Origin: Fidelibacterota bacterium
GTDB lineage: Bacteria; Pseudomonadota; Alphaproteobacteria; Rhodospirillales; Rhodospirillaceae
Assembly: GCA_947475895.1 (NCBI GenBank)
Contig: CANJMF010000003.1
Coordinates: 273,803-337,802 of the forward strand
Length of the DNA: 64,000 nt
Direction: 5' to 3'
The notes beneath the pieces are model-generated. The model made no database searches. It saw nothing but the letters and a program-made list of their open reading frames with translations, and was not told the origin of the DNA. A program made the position numbers and the translations under genes. Positions 43,967 through 53,788 of this stretch are shown here, one piece after another; position 1 is the first letter of the stretch, and every line of letters begins with the position of its first letter.

Positions 43967-46900
43967 AGATACGTTCGTTTGCCCTCGTAATCCTGTTGAC
44001 CGTCGCGGCCGTTCCCGCCGCGCAGGCCGATAATATCCGCGCGGCGCAACGCGAAGGTTACGGCCGTCTGGTATTCGATTGGGATCAACCGATCCGGTAT
44101 GCCGCCGACGTGTTAAATGGAACTTTGATCGTTCAGTTCGAACGCCCTGTTACACGCGACGTCGCTCCGGTGGTTCAAGGCCTCGCCCCCTACATCGCGT
44201 CGAGCAGTTATAGCGCTGACCGCCGTACGGTCTATTTCCCGTTGCGCCCGAACATCACCATGCGCACTTTTACGGTGGGCAATGCCATCGTACTTGATCT
44301 CGTATCTCCGATGCCGGCTGGACAGCCGCGTCCGATTACGGCGCCTTCACCGACGACGGCCCCCGTCGCGCCCAGTGGGAAACCCATTGTTGTACGTACC
44401 GGCGCACACCCTGATTATTTCCGCGTTGCGTTCGATTTGCCGACACGCACGGGTTATCGCGTCGAGCGTCGCGGCGACCGCGTGGCGGTGGTTTTCGATA
44501 GCTCGGCCAACATCGACGTCGCAGGTTTGAATCAAAAATTACCGCCGGCCAACCGTCCTGCAGCCGTTCTGCAGGAAAATGGCCGCACCACCGTCACTAT
44601 TCCTTTATCGGCTCAGTTGGCCGTGAAGGACTTTGCCAGTGACAATACGGTCGCCATTGATCTGACCAACTCACCCGCAAGCGCTACACCGGCTGCGACT
44701 GCTCCGCCGGCTGAGAAAAAGCCCGAGCCGGCCAAGCGCGCCGACGCGACACCGCCGCCACCGCCGAAACCGATCGTGCCGCCAAAGACGGCGCCGACCG
44801 GAAATGCTGCCGCGGCCGCCGCATTGACCAAAGACATTCACGACACCAGGCTTCTCGATGCTTCGGGCAAGCGCGTCACGCGGGCCGCCGCCAATGACAA
44901 CAAGATCGATCCGCTGACGGCGCGGCCGGCTGAGATCAGCCTGACAATTCCGTGGTCCGAGCCCTCGGCTGCCGCTGTCTTCCGCCGTGCGGAATATCTG
45001 TGGGTCGTGTTTGACCGGTATGAACAAGTGGACGTCGCCAAGCTTGCGAAAGAAGGCGCGCCCTATATTACGTTTGTCGAGCAACTGCCCTATCGCAACA
45101 ACACGATCTTGCGCATGATCACGCGTCCGGACATCAATCCGACGACGCGCCGGGATGGATTGAATTGGGTGCTGGATTTCCGCAGCCTGCCGCTGCGCCC
45201 CACGCGCGCGCTATCAGTCGATGCGCAATTGGATCGTCCGCAGCCGAATTTATTCCTTCCGATTGCCGAGGGTGGCCGCACCGTTGCCGTGGAAGATCCT
45301 GAAGTCGGCGACTATCTGATCATCGTGCCGGTTATTCCGTTGGGTAATGGTATCTATCCCGAACGCTCATTCACGGATGTCGACCTGCCCGTGACGGCGC
45401 AGGGCATTGTCGTCATTCCGAAGAGCGACGGTGTGCGTGCACAGGCGTCGCGCACGGGCGTCGACATTGATGTTGACGGCGGCATGGCGCTGTCGAAAGC
45501 ATTGGCCGATGCCAGCAGCTCCATGGGCGCGGAAGACAAAACGCGCACGCTCAACATTGGCGATTGGCAAATCGGCAAGGCCGAAGATTACGTGCGCAAC
45601 AAGCAGGCGCTCCAGAACGCGCTGACCGACGAGCGTCCCGAGGCGCGTCAGGAAGCCCGCTTCCGTTTGGCGCGGTTTGAATTCGTGAATGGCTTCTACC
45701 CGGAAACCCTGGCCATTCTGCGCACCATGAAAAGTGCCGATCCGGATGTGGAAAACACGCCAACTTTCCGTGCATTGCGCGGCGCCGCCGATATGAAAAT
45801 GCTGCGCTACGGCGAAGCGCTCGATGATTTCAACCATTTCAGCCTCGCCAACGATGACGACGCACGTTTCTGGTTGGCGGCGGCACGCGCGAAAGTCGGC
45901 GATCCGGCAGCGCAAGCCCAGGCAATGATTCAAACCGGCTCGGTCGTGCGCTTCTATCCGCGTGCGGTAAAAATTCCGCTCGCACTGATCGGCGTTGAGT
46001 CTGCGATAGCCGCCGGCGACGATTTCGGCGCGCAAGGCTTCATAGACATGATCCGCAAGGAAAAGCCCACGGTGAACGAGCAAGCCGCCATCGACTATAT
46101 GGACGGCCGCCTGAATCAGAAGATCGGCGAACTTCAAGTTGCTTTACAGCAGTACAAGAAAGCCGAGGACAGCTCGAGCTTGATGTACAGCGTTCTGGCG
46201 AACCGCGATCGCATGGAGCTTGAGTACAAACTGGGCACGCTGAAGATTGCCGACTTGATCGAGGGCCTCGAAAAGCTGCGCTATCGTTGGCGCGGCGATG
46301 CGACCGAACTCGATTTGCTGCTGCGTCTTGCTGACTTGTATGGCGAGCAAAAGGATTACGGCACAGCGCTGCGCACGCTCAAGATCACGACCCAATATTT
46401 TGCTGACAATCCGCGCGTTGATGAAGCGGCGGCGAAGATGCGCAATATCTTTGAAGAGCTCTATCTCAATGCAGCGGCCGACAAGCTCTCGCCCGTAACA
46501 TCGATCGCGTTATTTGATGAATTCCGTTCGCTGGTGCCACCGGGCGAGAAGGGCGATGAGGTGATTCGCAAGCTCGCCGACCGCCTCGTGTCGGTCGATC
46601 TGCTTGACCAAGCCTCTCTGCTGCTCGAACGCCAGGTACAATTCCGGGTGACCGGTGTCGACCGCGCCCGCATCGGTGCGCGTCTCGCGCTTGTTTATCT
46701 CCTCGACCGGCAGCCGCAAAAAGCCATCGATGTGTTGCATGATACTCAGACCCCTGAAGCCGGGCGCGATCTCAACGCGCAACGTCGCCGTCTCGAAGCG
46801 CGTGGCCTCACGGACCTGGGAAAAATCAGCGAAGCGATGCTTTTGCTCGGCACCGATACGACGCCGGAAACCCGCCAATTGCGGGCGGAAGTTTATTGGC

Positions 46901-47247
46901 GTGCACAAGATTGGGCCAATGCCGCCGGTGCGCTGTCGGATTTAGTACCTGAGGCGGATTCCGGCGCTCTGAACGACACCAGTGCGCGCCTTGTGCTCGA
47001 TTGGGCCACGGCGCTTACGCTTGCTGGCGATGAGCGCACGCTCGTACGCGTTCGCCAGCGCTACGCCGGCCCTATGAACAGCACGCCATATAAAGACGCG
47101 TTCACGCTGATCACGACCCCGCGCGAGCGTGGAGTCATGGACGCAAGTCTGGTGCGGCAGCAAATTCAGCAAGCCGAGCAGTTCAAAACTTTCATGGTCG
47201 ACTACAAGGACATGATCGGCGAGAAGCCGCTCAGCGCCATCAACTAG
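43963..47247 (+). CDS. Giant periplasmic repeat protein with AMIN-like N-terminus
   Basis: A 1094-residue exported protein. The signal peptide (about 1-22) ends VAAVPAAQA. Residues about 25-225 contain two AMIN-like beta modules (REGYGRLVFDWDQPIRYAAD; HPDYFRVAFDLPTRTGYRVE). A Pro/Ala-rich linker (about 230-290) precedes a third such module (about 325-420). From about 540 on it is helical, TPR/SEL-like (RFRLARFEFVNGFYPETLAI, LDLLLRLADLYGEQKDYGTA). AMIN modules bind peptidoglycan or secretin-type envelope parts. It is coupled to the MotB-like gene by a 4-bp overlap, so by position it resembles the periplasmic MotC of Rhizobiaceae, although it is much larger and no sequence kinship is claimed. 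Confidence 0.7.
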   Translation: MKIRSFALVILLTVAAVPAAQADNIRAAQREGYGRLVFDWDQPIRYAADVLNGTLIVQFERPVTRDVAPVVQGLAPYIASSSYSADRRTVYFPLRPNITMRTFTVGNAIVLDLVSPMPAGQPRPITAPSPTTAPVAPSGKPIVVRTGAHPDYFRVAFDLPTRTGYRVERRGDRVAVVFDSSANIDVAGLNQKLPPANRPAAVLQENGRTTVTIPLSAQLAVKDFASDNTVAIDLTNSPASATPAATAPPAEKKPEPAKRADATPPPPPKPIVPPKTAPTGNAAAAAALTKDIHDTRLLDASGKRVTRAAANDNKIDPLTARPAEISLTIPWSEPSAAAVFRRAEYLWVVFDRYEQVDVAKLAKEGAPYITFVEQLPYRNNTILRMITRPDINPTTRRDGLNWVLDFRSLPLRPTRALSVDAQLDRPQPNLFLPIAEGGRTVAVEDPEVGDYLIIVPVIPLGNGIYPERSFTDVDLPVTAQGIVVIPKSDGVRAQASRTGVDIDVDGGMALSKALADASSSMGAEDKTRTLNIGDWQIGKAEDYVRNKQALQNALTDERPEARQEARFRLARFEFVNGFYPETLAILRTMKSADPDVENTPTFRALRGAADMKMLRYGEALDDFNHFSLANDDDARFWLAAARAKVGDPAAQAQAMIQTGSVVRFYPRAVKIPLALIGVESAIAAGDDFGAQGFIDMIRKEKPTVNEQAAIDYMDGRLNQKIGELQVALQQYKKAEDSSSLMYSVLANRDRMELEYKLGTLKIADLIEGLEKLRYRWRGDATELDLLLRLADLYGEQKDYGTALRTLKITTQYFADNPRVDEAAAKMRNIFEELYLNAAADKLSPVTSIALFDEFRSLVPPGEKGDEVIRKLADRLVSVDLLDQASLLLERQVQFRVTGVDRARIGARLALVYLLDRQPQKAIDVLHDTQTPEAGRDLNAQRRRLEARGLTDLGKISEAMLLLGTDTTPETRQLRAEVYWRAQDWANAAGALSDLVPEADSGALNDTSARLVLDWATALTLAGDERTLVRVRQRYAGPMNSTPYKDAFTLITTPRERGVMDASLVRQQIQQAEQFKTFMVDYKDMIGEKPLSAIN

Positions 47248-47271
47248 CGCCTTCACGGCAATTTTTCTTTC

Positions 47272-48369
47272 ATGACCGACCCCGCGTCCCACATGCAGCG
47301 GATAGAAGCGTGGATCAAGCGCCACGAATCGCAACTGCGTCTTGCGGTGCGCGTGGCGGTTGCTGGGGTCCTAGCCTACGTCATCGGGACTGCGGTTCAC
47401 CTTCCACAGGTCTATTGGGCGACATTTAGCGCAGTGCTTGTGGTGCAAGGCAGTGTCGGCGGTTCCGTTAAAGCCGCAATTGATCGCTTTATTGGCACCG
47501 CCGGCGGTGCGGCCTACGGCGGCCTTCTAGGCACGCTGCTTCCCCAAGCGGAAGTGCACCACACCATGCTATTGCTCGTCGGCACTCTGGCGCCGACCGC
47601 CTTCCTGGCGGCGGTCCGACCGACCTTTCGCTTGGCCCCTGTCACCGCGTTGATCGTTCTTTTTGGAACCGCCAATCTCGATATCACGCCGCTTCAGTCC
47701 GCCATCGAGCGCGTGTTGGAGATCGCTGCCGGCAGCCTTATCGGCATCGCCGTGTCTTTGATCGTTCTGCCCGCACGTGCGCACGACTTGGTTGGTGAGG
47801 CAGCGCGCAACCTTCTCGTCCTGCTCGTCGAATTGATCAGCTACGTCAATTCTGGCTTCCAACAACAGCCATCAACCACGAAGGTGGATGACCTGCGCGC
47901 GCGGATCATGACGGGGCTCGCCCTGGTCGAGACGACGGCCGATGAAGCGCGCCGTGAGCGCAGGAGCTATCTCTCGACCGATCCCGACCCGTCGCCGTTA
48001 GCTCGTACCTTGCAGCGCATGCGCGGCGATATTCTTATCTTTGGTCGCGCGGCACATGAACCGTTTCCCGAGACAATCCGCACGCGCCTCGCGCCCCATT
48101 TCGCCGTAGTGGCTGATACGCTCGGAAAATTCTTACTAAAGCTCGGCGAGGCGCTCGCGAACCGCAGCGTACCGCCTGAGCTTGATGAACTCATAAAAAC
48201 CCTCGATCTCTACGCGGCGGAAATGGCCGCGATCCGCGAAGCGCAGGTCACGCGCGATCAGCCGGCCGATGTGGCGGGCAGGGTGTTTGCACTCAGCTTC
48301 GGCTTGCAGCAACTGCGAGCGGATGTGATTGATTTACGCGATCGCGCGGTAGAACGCGCGCGTGCCTAA
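47272..48369 (+). CDS. FUSC-family inner-membrane protein
   Basis: A 365-residue protein with about five or six N-terminal membrane spans (LAVRVAVAGVLAYVIGTAVH, LPQVYWATFSAVLVVQGSVG, FIGTAGGAAYGGLLGTLLPQ, and an AAGSLIGIAVSLIVLP span) followed by a cytoplasmic helical half. The FUSC plan is found in aromatic-acid exporters (AaeB-type) and fusaric-acid resistance proteins. It is half the length of AaeB and so has only one membrane module. It follows the giant protein by 24 bp on the same strand, but no functional link to motility is apparent. The substrate is unknown. Confidence 0.8.
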   Translation: MTDPASHMQRIEAWIKRHESQLRLAVRVAVAGVLAYVIGTAVHLPQVYWATFSAVLVVQGSVGGSVKAAIDRFIGTAGGAAYGGLLGTLLPQAEVHHTMLLLVGTLAPTAFLAAVRPTFRLAPVTALIVLFGTANLDITPLQSAIERVLEIAAGSLIGIAVSLIVLPARAHDLVGEAARNLLVLLVELISYVNSGFQQQPSTTKVDDLRARIMTGLALVETTADEARRERRSYLSTDPDPSPLARTLQRMRGDILIFGRAAHEPFPETIRTRLAPHFAVVADTLGKFLLKLGEALANRSVPPELDELIKTLDLYAAEMAAIREAQVTRDQPADVAGRVFALSFGLQQLRADVIDLRDRAVERARA

Positions 48370-48378
48370 CACCGCTGC

Positions 48379-49140
48379 CTAGCGCAACGAGAACTCCACC
48401 GGCATCACGAGAAGCAACGGATCGCCGGCCAATTCCGGCGGCGGCAGAGGATTGGCGCGCTTGAAGACCGCAAGCGCCTCGTCGTCAAGGGCGTCGAAAC
48501 GCGAACGCTTGTCGAGCGACGCCGACAACACGTTGCCGCTACGATCCATCGAGAAGCGCACGTAAACGACGCCTTCTTGATGCTTGGAGCGTGAGATGGC
48601 CGGATAACGCCGATAGCTACCGAGATAGCGCAGCAACTTGACCTGATAACTTTCCACGACCGCGATCGGTGGCGTCACGGGCTGAGTGCTGCTGCTGGTG
48701 GTAATCGCCGTCGGCGACGGCGGCAGAGGAACAGGCGGCGGGGGGGGTACAAGCTCCGGCATAGGCGGCAGGGTGACGACCGTCACGTTGGGCGCAATTA
48801 AGCGCGGTTGCGGCGGTGGTTCCACCGGCTGCTGTTTCACTTCCTCGATGATGTTGACCACGGCTAACGGCGCAGGGCGCAGTACTGCTTTAATCTCAGT
48901 ACCGAAGATCAACGCCAAAGCCATTCCTGTTTGCAGGATGAGAGCGCCCACGATTCCAATCGCCTGTTGTTTCCGGCTGACGGCGGGTTTTGGTTGCGTC
49001 TGCATCTGCGATAGCGCGCAAAAAGCGTTTGGCGCGTCGTCCGCGCGGCCACCAGTGCCACGCGCATCCGTATTGAAATCGGCTTCCCAGCTAGCGGGAG
49101 CCTCTTCAATGGTCGGTATTTTGAAGGAAACGGAATTCAT
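48379..49140 (-). CDS. tonB: Energy transducer TonB
   Basis: A 253-residue protein. A cytoplasmic N-terminus of about 60 residues is longer than usual. One membrane span follows (about 61-82, AIGIVGALILQTGMALALIF), then a Pro-rich periplasmic spacer (about 95-150) and a TonB C-terminal domain (YPAISRSKHQEGVVYVRFSM, SGNVLSASLDKRSRFDALDD). It transmits proton-motive force to outer-membrane receptors, here the divergent receptor gene at 49379. A Fur-box-like site lies 54 bp upstream of its start. Confidence 0.92.
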   Translation of the reverse strand: MNSVSFKIPTIEEAPASWEADFNTDARGTGGRADDAPNAFCALSQMQTQPKPAVSRKQQAIGIVGALILQTGMALALIFGTEIKAVLRPAPLAVVNIIEEVKQQPVEPPPQPRLIAPNVTVVTLPPMPELVPPPPPVPLPPSPTAITTSSSTQPVTPPIAVVESYQVKLLRYLGSYRRYPAISRSKHQEGVVYVRFSMDRSGNVLSASLDKRSRFDALDDEALAVFKRANPLPPPELAGDPLLLVMPVEFSLR

Positions 49141-49193
49141 GGTGCCTGAAAAATGAGCGCCTGCGATTGCGACTAATTACTAGTATAGATGAT

Positions 49194-49209
49194 AATGCGA
49201 GTCACTCTT
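49194..49209. promoter_or_regulatory. Fur-box-like site upstream of tonB
   Basis: AATGCGAGTCACTCTT matches, at 15 of 16 positions, the reverse complement of the site at 49339-49354. Both resemble alphaproteobacterial Fur boxes. This copy is 54 bp upstream of the tonB start. Confidence 0.6.
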
Positions 49210-49338
49210 GAATGTTATTTCGCAGTTTAACGGCGGGCTCAATAAGACATAAAGTGTTATTTTTCAATATATTATGTCTTTTTTTTGGCTTCAGATATCT
49301 CAGGTATAAAACGCTTGCCTCTTCTCGTCGTCGCGATT

Positions 49339-49354
49339 AAGAATGACTCGCATT
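49339..49354. promoter_or_regulatory. Fur-box-like site upstream of the TonB-dependent receptor
   Basis: AAGAATGACTCGCATT lies 24 bp before the receptor ATG and about 30 bp behind a TATAAA (49305-49310) that could be its -10 box. Iron-bound Fur here would block transcription. It is an inverted, near-identical copy of the site at 49194. Confidence 0.65.
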
Positions 49355-49378
49355 TTCAGTTAAGGGGATTTCGCTACA

Positions 49379-51757
49379 ATGACGAAGAGAGAGACACGTA
49401 AGGCTTTGTTGCTTGGTAGTTCGGCCGTCGTTGCCATGTGGGCCGCTGTTCCTGCTTTCGCGCAACAGCAACCGGTGCAGTTGCCTCCGCTACGCGTGGA
49501 AGACGACGCTGACAAAACCGACCGCAATTCGCTCAACCGCACACCGCCAGTTGCGACGATGCCGTCGACCAGCATCCAGGACACGCCGCAAGCTGTGACC
49601 GTGATTGACGCCGTGACCATGAAGCAACAGGCTACGTCCACCTTGGGCGAGGCGCTTCGCAACGTGCCCGGCATCACAATTGCCATCGGTGAAGGCGGTA
49701 CCCTCGCGGGCGACCAATTCAAGATCCGCGGCTTCGATGCGAAGGACGATGTCTACCTCGACGGTCTGCGCGACTTCGCCGCTTACACGCGCGACAGTTT
49801 CAACTATCAGGAAATTCAGGTCCTCAAAGGTCCGTCGGGCCTTATGTTCGGCCGCGGCACGACCGGCGGCGCCATCAACACCGTTTCAAAGACCCCGACG
49901 CTCGGCAATCACATCGGCGGCCATGTCGAAGGCGGCAACGGTGAACACTTCCGCACCACCGCCGATGGCAACTATCAACTCTCCGATGCCGCCGCGATCC
50001 GCGTCAGCGCTATGTATACAAATACAGGCGTCGTCGATCGCGATCTGACCTATTCGCGCCGTTGGGGTTTTGCGCCGTCCATCGCGCTTGGCATCGGCAC
50101 CGACACAACGGCATCGCTTTCCTATATCCACCAACATACCAGGTCGCGTCCGGACTATGGTTTGCCGGTTGCTGTGCCGGCGGGCAGCGTCTATGCGCTT
50201 CCCGTCAGCGAATATGGTGTGCCGCGCAGTAACTTCCTAAGCTACAGCACGGACCTGGACGAAAACGATGCCGATATCGTCACCGCCAAGATCAGCCACG
50301 TCGCCGCCGATTGGTTGACGATTTCCAATGACGCGCGCGTCGCTGTCTATTCGCGTTATTTCCAATACACGACCATCGACCGTTGCGACACCACAGCGGC
50401 TACGAATTTCTGCGCTAATATTGTCACCGGTGCCAATCCGACGGCCGCGCTCGGTGGTATTGGTGGGCAAGGGCCGTATCAGCAGGATAGTTGGGGTGTG
50501 CAAGATATTATCAGCGCAAACGCCACATTCCACATTGGCAACATGAAGAACGTGTTCATCGCTGGGATGGATGCGTCCTATCAAAACGCCGACCGTACCG
50601 TGTACGCCTACCTGCTGCCGTCCGCGACGCAGTTCGCCTATCTCTTGGGTGATCATACGCGCGCGCGGACGAATATTGGCATCAGCCTTTATAATCCCAC
50701 GCACAATCAGCCGCCCGGCTACACTGTCGTATTGCCGACGCCGGCCAATGTCGCCAACACCAACACAACCGCCGCAGCCGTGGTCACATCCACGGGCAAG
50801 GCAACCTCACTCGCCTTTTTTGCGACTGATCGCTTGTGGTTTACGGATACCCTGTCGGTGATCGCTGGCGTGCGTGTGGACGATTATCACGCGACCTATA
50901 GTTCGACGACCGTCGCCGGCGCCACCACGACGGCGAAGTCACCATCCACGCTCACAAACCCGCGCGCGAGCCTGGTTTATGAGCCGAGTGAAAACGTCAC
51001 GGCATATTTCTCATATGGGAAATCGTCAGTGCCGCAGGGCACGTCCGTTGTTGGCTTACCGACCGCAATTGCCGTCGCGAGCCAGGCGCTCGATCCCGAA
51101 AAGAGCGAGACCTTTGACCTGGGCGCGAAATACAGCCTGTTCAACGGCGAACTCGGTCTCGCGGGCTCGTTGTTTCAGGTAAATAAGGACAACGCTGTTC
51201 AGCGCGATCCGATCAGCGGCGATATCTTGCTGCAGTCCGGCCAGAAGCAGCGGGTTCGCGGTTTCGAGATCTCGGCTACCGGCGCTCTGACGAAAGACCT
51301 GAACATCCTAGCCGCTTACACCTATCTCAACGCCGTCATCACGAACGATCTGACGTGTGGCGGCACGCCTGTGGTGTGTAAGCCCAATCCGTACACGATC
51401 GGCCAGCCCATTTTCTTCGTGCCGAAACACGCGGCCTCGATTTGGCTCGACTACAATTTGGGTAAGTTCGCGAAGGGGCTCTCGGTCGGCGGTGGTGTCG
51501 TCTATCAAAGCAAGCTCTATAACGCGATTACCACCACGGGTACCGCCCCGAACCCAACCGGCGTCCTGCGTATCGCGACGATCCCTGAGACGATCCAAGT
51601 GGATGTCGTGGCGTCCTACGAATTCATGAAACACTACAAGGTCCAATTTAATATCAACAACTTGACCGATCGCCTGAATTACTCCCAGTCGTTTGGCAAT
51701 CGCGGCACGCCGGCGCCGGGGCGTACTTTCCTTGTTTCGCTCGACGTGAACTTCTAA
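49379..51757 (+). CDS. TonB-dependent siderophore receptor
   Basis: A 792-residue outer-membrane receptor. The signal peptide (about 1-28) ends AAVPAFA. The plug domain (about 60-175) has SIQDTPQAVTVIDAVTMKQQ, TLGEALRNVPGITIAIGEGG and VLKGPSGLMFGRGTTGGAIN. The beta-barrel ends NNLTDRLNYSQSFGNRGTPA and then GRTFLVSLDVNF, with the terminal Phe needed for barrel assembly. It resembles catecholate siderophore receptors of the Fiu type. The downstream PiuC-type dioxygenase and PepSY gene follow directly, as in Fiu/PiuA loci. The ribosome site AGGGGA lies about 10 nt upstream. Confidence 0.93.
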   Translation: MTKRETRKALLLGSSAVVAMWAAVPAFAQQQPVQLPPLRVEDDADKTDRNSLNRTPPVATMPSTSIQDTPQAVTVIDAVTMKQQATSTLGEALRNVPGITIAIGEGGTLAGDQFKIRGFDAKDDVYLDGLRDFAAYTRDSFNYQEIQVLKGPSGLMFGRGTTGGAINTVSKTPTLGNHIGGHVEGGNGEHFRTTADGNYQLSDAAAIRVSAMYTNTGVVDRDLTYSRRWGFAPSIALGIGTDTTASLSYIHQHTRSRPDYGLPVAVPAGSVYALPVSEYGVPRSNFLSYSTDLDENDADIVTAKISHVAADWLTISNDARVAVYSRYFQYTTIDRCDTTAATNFCANIVTGANPTAALGGIGGQGPYQQDSWGVQDIISANATFHIGNMKNVFIAGMDASYQNADRTVYAYLLPSATQFAYLLGDHTRARTNIGISLYNPTHNQPPGYTVVLPTPANVANTNTTAAAVVTSTGKATSLAFFATDRLWFTDTLSVIAGVRVDDYHATYSSTTVAGATTTAKSPSTLTNPRASLVYEPSENVTAYFSYGKSSVPQGTSVVGLPTAIAVASQALDPEKSETFDLGAKYSLFNGELGLAGSLFQVNKDNAVQRDPISGDILLQSGQKQRVRGFEISATGALTKDLNILAAYTYLNAVITNDLTCGGTPVVCKPNPYTIGQPIFFVPKHAASIWLDYNLGKFAKGLSVGGGVVYQSKLYNAITTTGTAPNPTGVLRIATIPETIQVDVVASYEFMKHYKVQFNINNLTDRLNYSQSFGNRGTPAPGRTFLVSLDVNF

Positions 51758-51766
51758 AAGGTTCGC

Positions 51767-52462
51767 ATGCTTGTCCACATACCCAGTTTGCTTTCGCCGG
51801 CCGAGGTCGCGCATTGTCGTGACATGCTCGCGAAAGCCGACTGGGTTGACGGCAAGGTGACTGCCGGCGAGCAATCGGCGGGGGAAAAGCGGAATCTTCA
51901 GGTTCCGGAAAACGCGCCCGTCGCGCGAGCTCTGGGCGATCTCATTCTCTCCAAGCTCGGTAAAAACGAGCGTTTCAATTCCGCCTCATTAGCGATGCGC
52001 GTCTTTCCGCCGTTGTTCAACCGGTATGACGGCGGCATGAATTTCGGAACGCACATCGACAACGCGATCCGCTTCGTCCCAGCCTCTTTGGGATCGGGTG
52101 CTCCCATTCGCGTGCGCACGGATATGTCTGCCACCTTGTTTCTCACGGACCCCGCCGATTACGATGGCGGCGAGTTGGTTGTGCTCGACACGTTCGGAGA
52201 ACATCGCGCGAAATTTGCGGCAGGCGACTTGGTGGTGTATTCCGCAACGAGCCGTCACCACGTAACACCCGTGACGCGCGGCAGCCGCTGGGCGTCGTTC
52301 TTCTGGATTCAAAGTATGGTGCGTGATGAATCCGCGCGCCTGATGTTATTCGATCTCGACAATGCCATTCAGGGCCTGCGCAAGAAAGTCGGCGACACCG
52401 AAGAAGTCGTCGGCCTCACGGGCCTTTATCACAACCTCCTGCGCCGATGGGCTGACGCATGA
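51767..52462 (+). CDS. Fe(II)/2-oxoglutarate-dependent dioxygenase, PiuC/YbiX (PKHD-type hydroxylase) family
   Basis: A 231-residue protein of the family length. The iron-binding triad is visible: [10 protein letters not shown] (His-x-Asp) and [20 protein letters not shown] (the distal His and the 2-oxoglutarate-binding Arg). The N-terminus [20 protein letters not shown] is typical. PiuC proteins lie next to siderophore receptors and are iron-regulated; their substrate is unsettled. It starts 9 bp after the receptor stop and overlaps the PepSY gene by 4 bp, so the three form an operon. Confidence 0.92.
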   Translation: MLVHIPSLLSPAEVAHCRDMLAKADWVDGKVTAGEQSAGEKRNLQVPENAPVARALGDLILSKLGKNERFNSASLAMRVFPPLFNRYDGGMNFGTHIDNAIRFVPASLGSGAPIRVRTDMSATLFLTDPADYDGGELVVLDTFGEHRAKFAAGDLVVYSATSRHHVTPVTRGSRWASFFWIQSMVRDESARLMLFDLDNAIQGLRKKVGDTEEVVGLTGLYHNLLRRWADA

Positions 52463-53643
52463 CCGACCACACGCTTTCTCAAACTTTGCCGCGCAAACGC
52501 GTTTTGACCGGCGCCGCAGTGCGTCGGTTCCTGGGCTTTGCTCACTTATGGGTCGGCTTAATCTGCGGGCTCCCATTTGTAGCTCTCGGCATCACTGGAA
52601 GCGTGCTGATGTTGGGTCACAACCTACCCATCATGACGATGACTCACGGCAACACGGCCAATGTCGGCGCGATCGTCGATGCCGCTGCCTCTGCCGCGCC
52701 TGAAGGCGCGCGGGTCACCGGCGTTGATTTGCCGGCGATGCATGGCGATCCAGCCGTCGTGCGCTTCGCACTTCCGCGAAATGGTGAACCGGCGGCCTTT
52801 GCACCCGGTCCTACCGGAAATCTGCGGGTACTCGTCGATCCCATGACTCTGTCCACATCGCCCGATACCGCACAACGCGCGGGCGGTTTTATGCGCATCG
52901 CGCACGATTTGCATGGACGCATGCTCATCGCGGGCCCGACTGGACGATCGATTGTCGGATGGCTCGGTGTGCTGATGACCTGTCTGGGTCTCAGCGGCAT
53001 CGTGCCGTGGTGGCCGAAGCCTAGCCAGTGGCGCAGCGCCTTCACGTTCCGTTTTGGCCGCCTGGGCCTCAAGTTTAACCGCGATCTGCATGGGGCGGTC
53101 GGCATTTGGGGACTGATCGTTTTTCTGATCGTTAGTTTCAGCGGCGTTTACATCGCTTTTCCCCAGACGTTGAACGATGCTTTCGGTGCCGGTAGGGCCG
53201 TGCGCGATGCGCGCGGCAATCAGCCTGTTGCGAAAGTCACACCCATCGACGGAGAGACAGAGCTCGACATCGATGGCGTCGTTGCGCTTGCGCGCACTGA
53301 GGTTTCCGATGGCCTTCTGCGCTCCGTGCTGGCGCCACTCGCGCCCGATCAGCCCTACCGCGTGGCGTTGGTGCGCAACGGCGATGGCAGCAATGCGCCG
53401 CGTGTCACAGTCTTCGTAGACCCTTGGGCGAAGCGCGTCACCGAAGTGCGCGATCCCAAAAGCTATTCGGCTGCAGACACGTTCCTGACCTGGCAGCGCC
53501 CTTTGCATACGGGCCTCGGCCTTGGTTGGATCTGGTGGTCGCTTGTGTTCCTGTCGGGCTTTTTGCCGCTGATGTTCTTCATCACCGGCTTTTGTATGTG
53601 GCTCATCAAGCGCCGCAACAAACGGCGCGTAATGGCGGTGTAA
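52459..53643 (+). CDS. PepSY-associated membrane protein (PiuB-type, iron uptake)
   Basis: A 394-residue inner-membrane protein with four spans: about 27-50 ([20 protein letters not shown]), 160-180 ([20 protein letters not shown]), 213-235 ([20 protein letters not shown]) and 355-385 ([20 protein letters not shown]). The periplasmic loops resemble PepSY modules. [14 protein letters not shown] and LHGAVGIWG carry the conserved His residues that may bind heme. Such proteins are thought to reduce ferric siderophores or otherwise help iron release. Last gene of the receptor operon. Confidence 0.87.
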   Translation: MTDHTLSQTLPRKRVLTGAAVRRFLGFAHLWVGLICGLPFVALGITGSVLMLGHNLPIMTMTHGNTANVGAIVDAAASAAPEGARVTGVDLPAMHGDPAVVRFALPRNGEPAAFAPGPTGNLRVLVDPMTLSTSPDTAQRAGGFMRIAHDLHGRMLIAGPTGRSIVGWLGVLMTCLGLSGIVPWWPKPSQWRSAFTFRFGRLGLKFNRDLHGAVGIWGLIVFLIVSFSGVYIAFPQTLNDAFGAGRAVRDARGNQPVAKVTPIDGETELDIDGVVALARTEVSDGLLRSVLAPLAPDQPYRVALVRNGDGSNAPRVTVFVDPWAKRVTEVRDPKSYSAADTFLTWQRPLHTGLGLGWIWWSLVFLSGFLPLMFFITGFCMWLIKRRNKRRVMAV

Positions 53644-53744
53644 TCAGCCACCGCTTACCTATTGATGAGCAAGGCTTGCATAGCATGCGGCGCTTCAGTG
53701 TCGGTTAGCGCTCATCGGCGCGTTCCTTGGCGCTGCACTTTCCG

Positions 53745-53761
53745 GTGCCGATTTACGGCAC
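53745..53761. terminator. Hairpin between the iron operon and fliP
   Basis: GTGCCG (53745-53750) pairs with CGGCAC (53756-53761) around ATTTA, in the gap between convergent ends. There is no T-run on either side, so terminator function is doubtful. Confidence 0.3.
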
Positions 53762-53788
53762 GCGAGCGTCCTTCTAAAGTTTCAGGCC

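Noticed and set aside
45367..46137. A 256-residue minus-strand frame inside the giant periplasmic protein gene
   Set aside because: It is antisense to a continuous 1094-codon gene with normal composition and has no ribosome site or domain.
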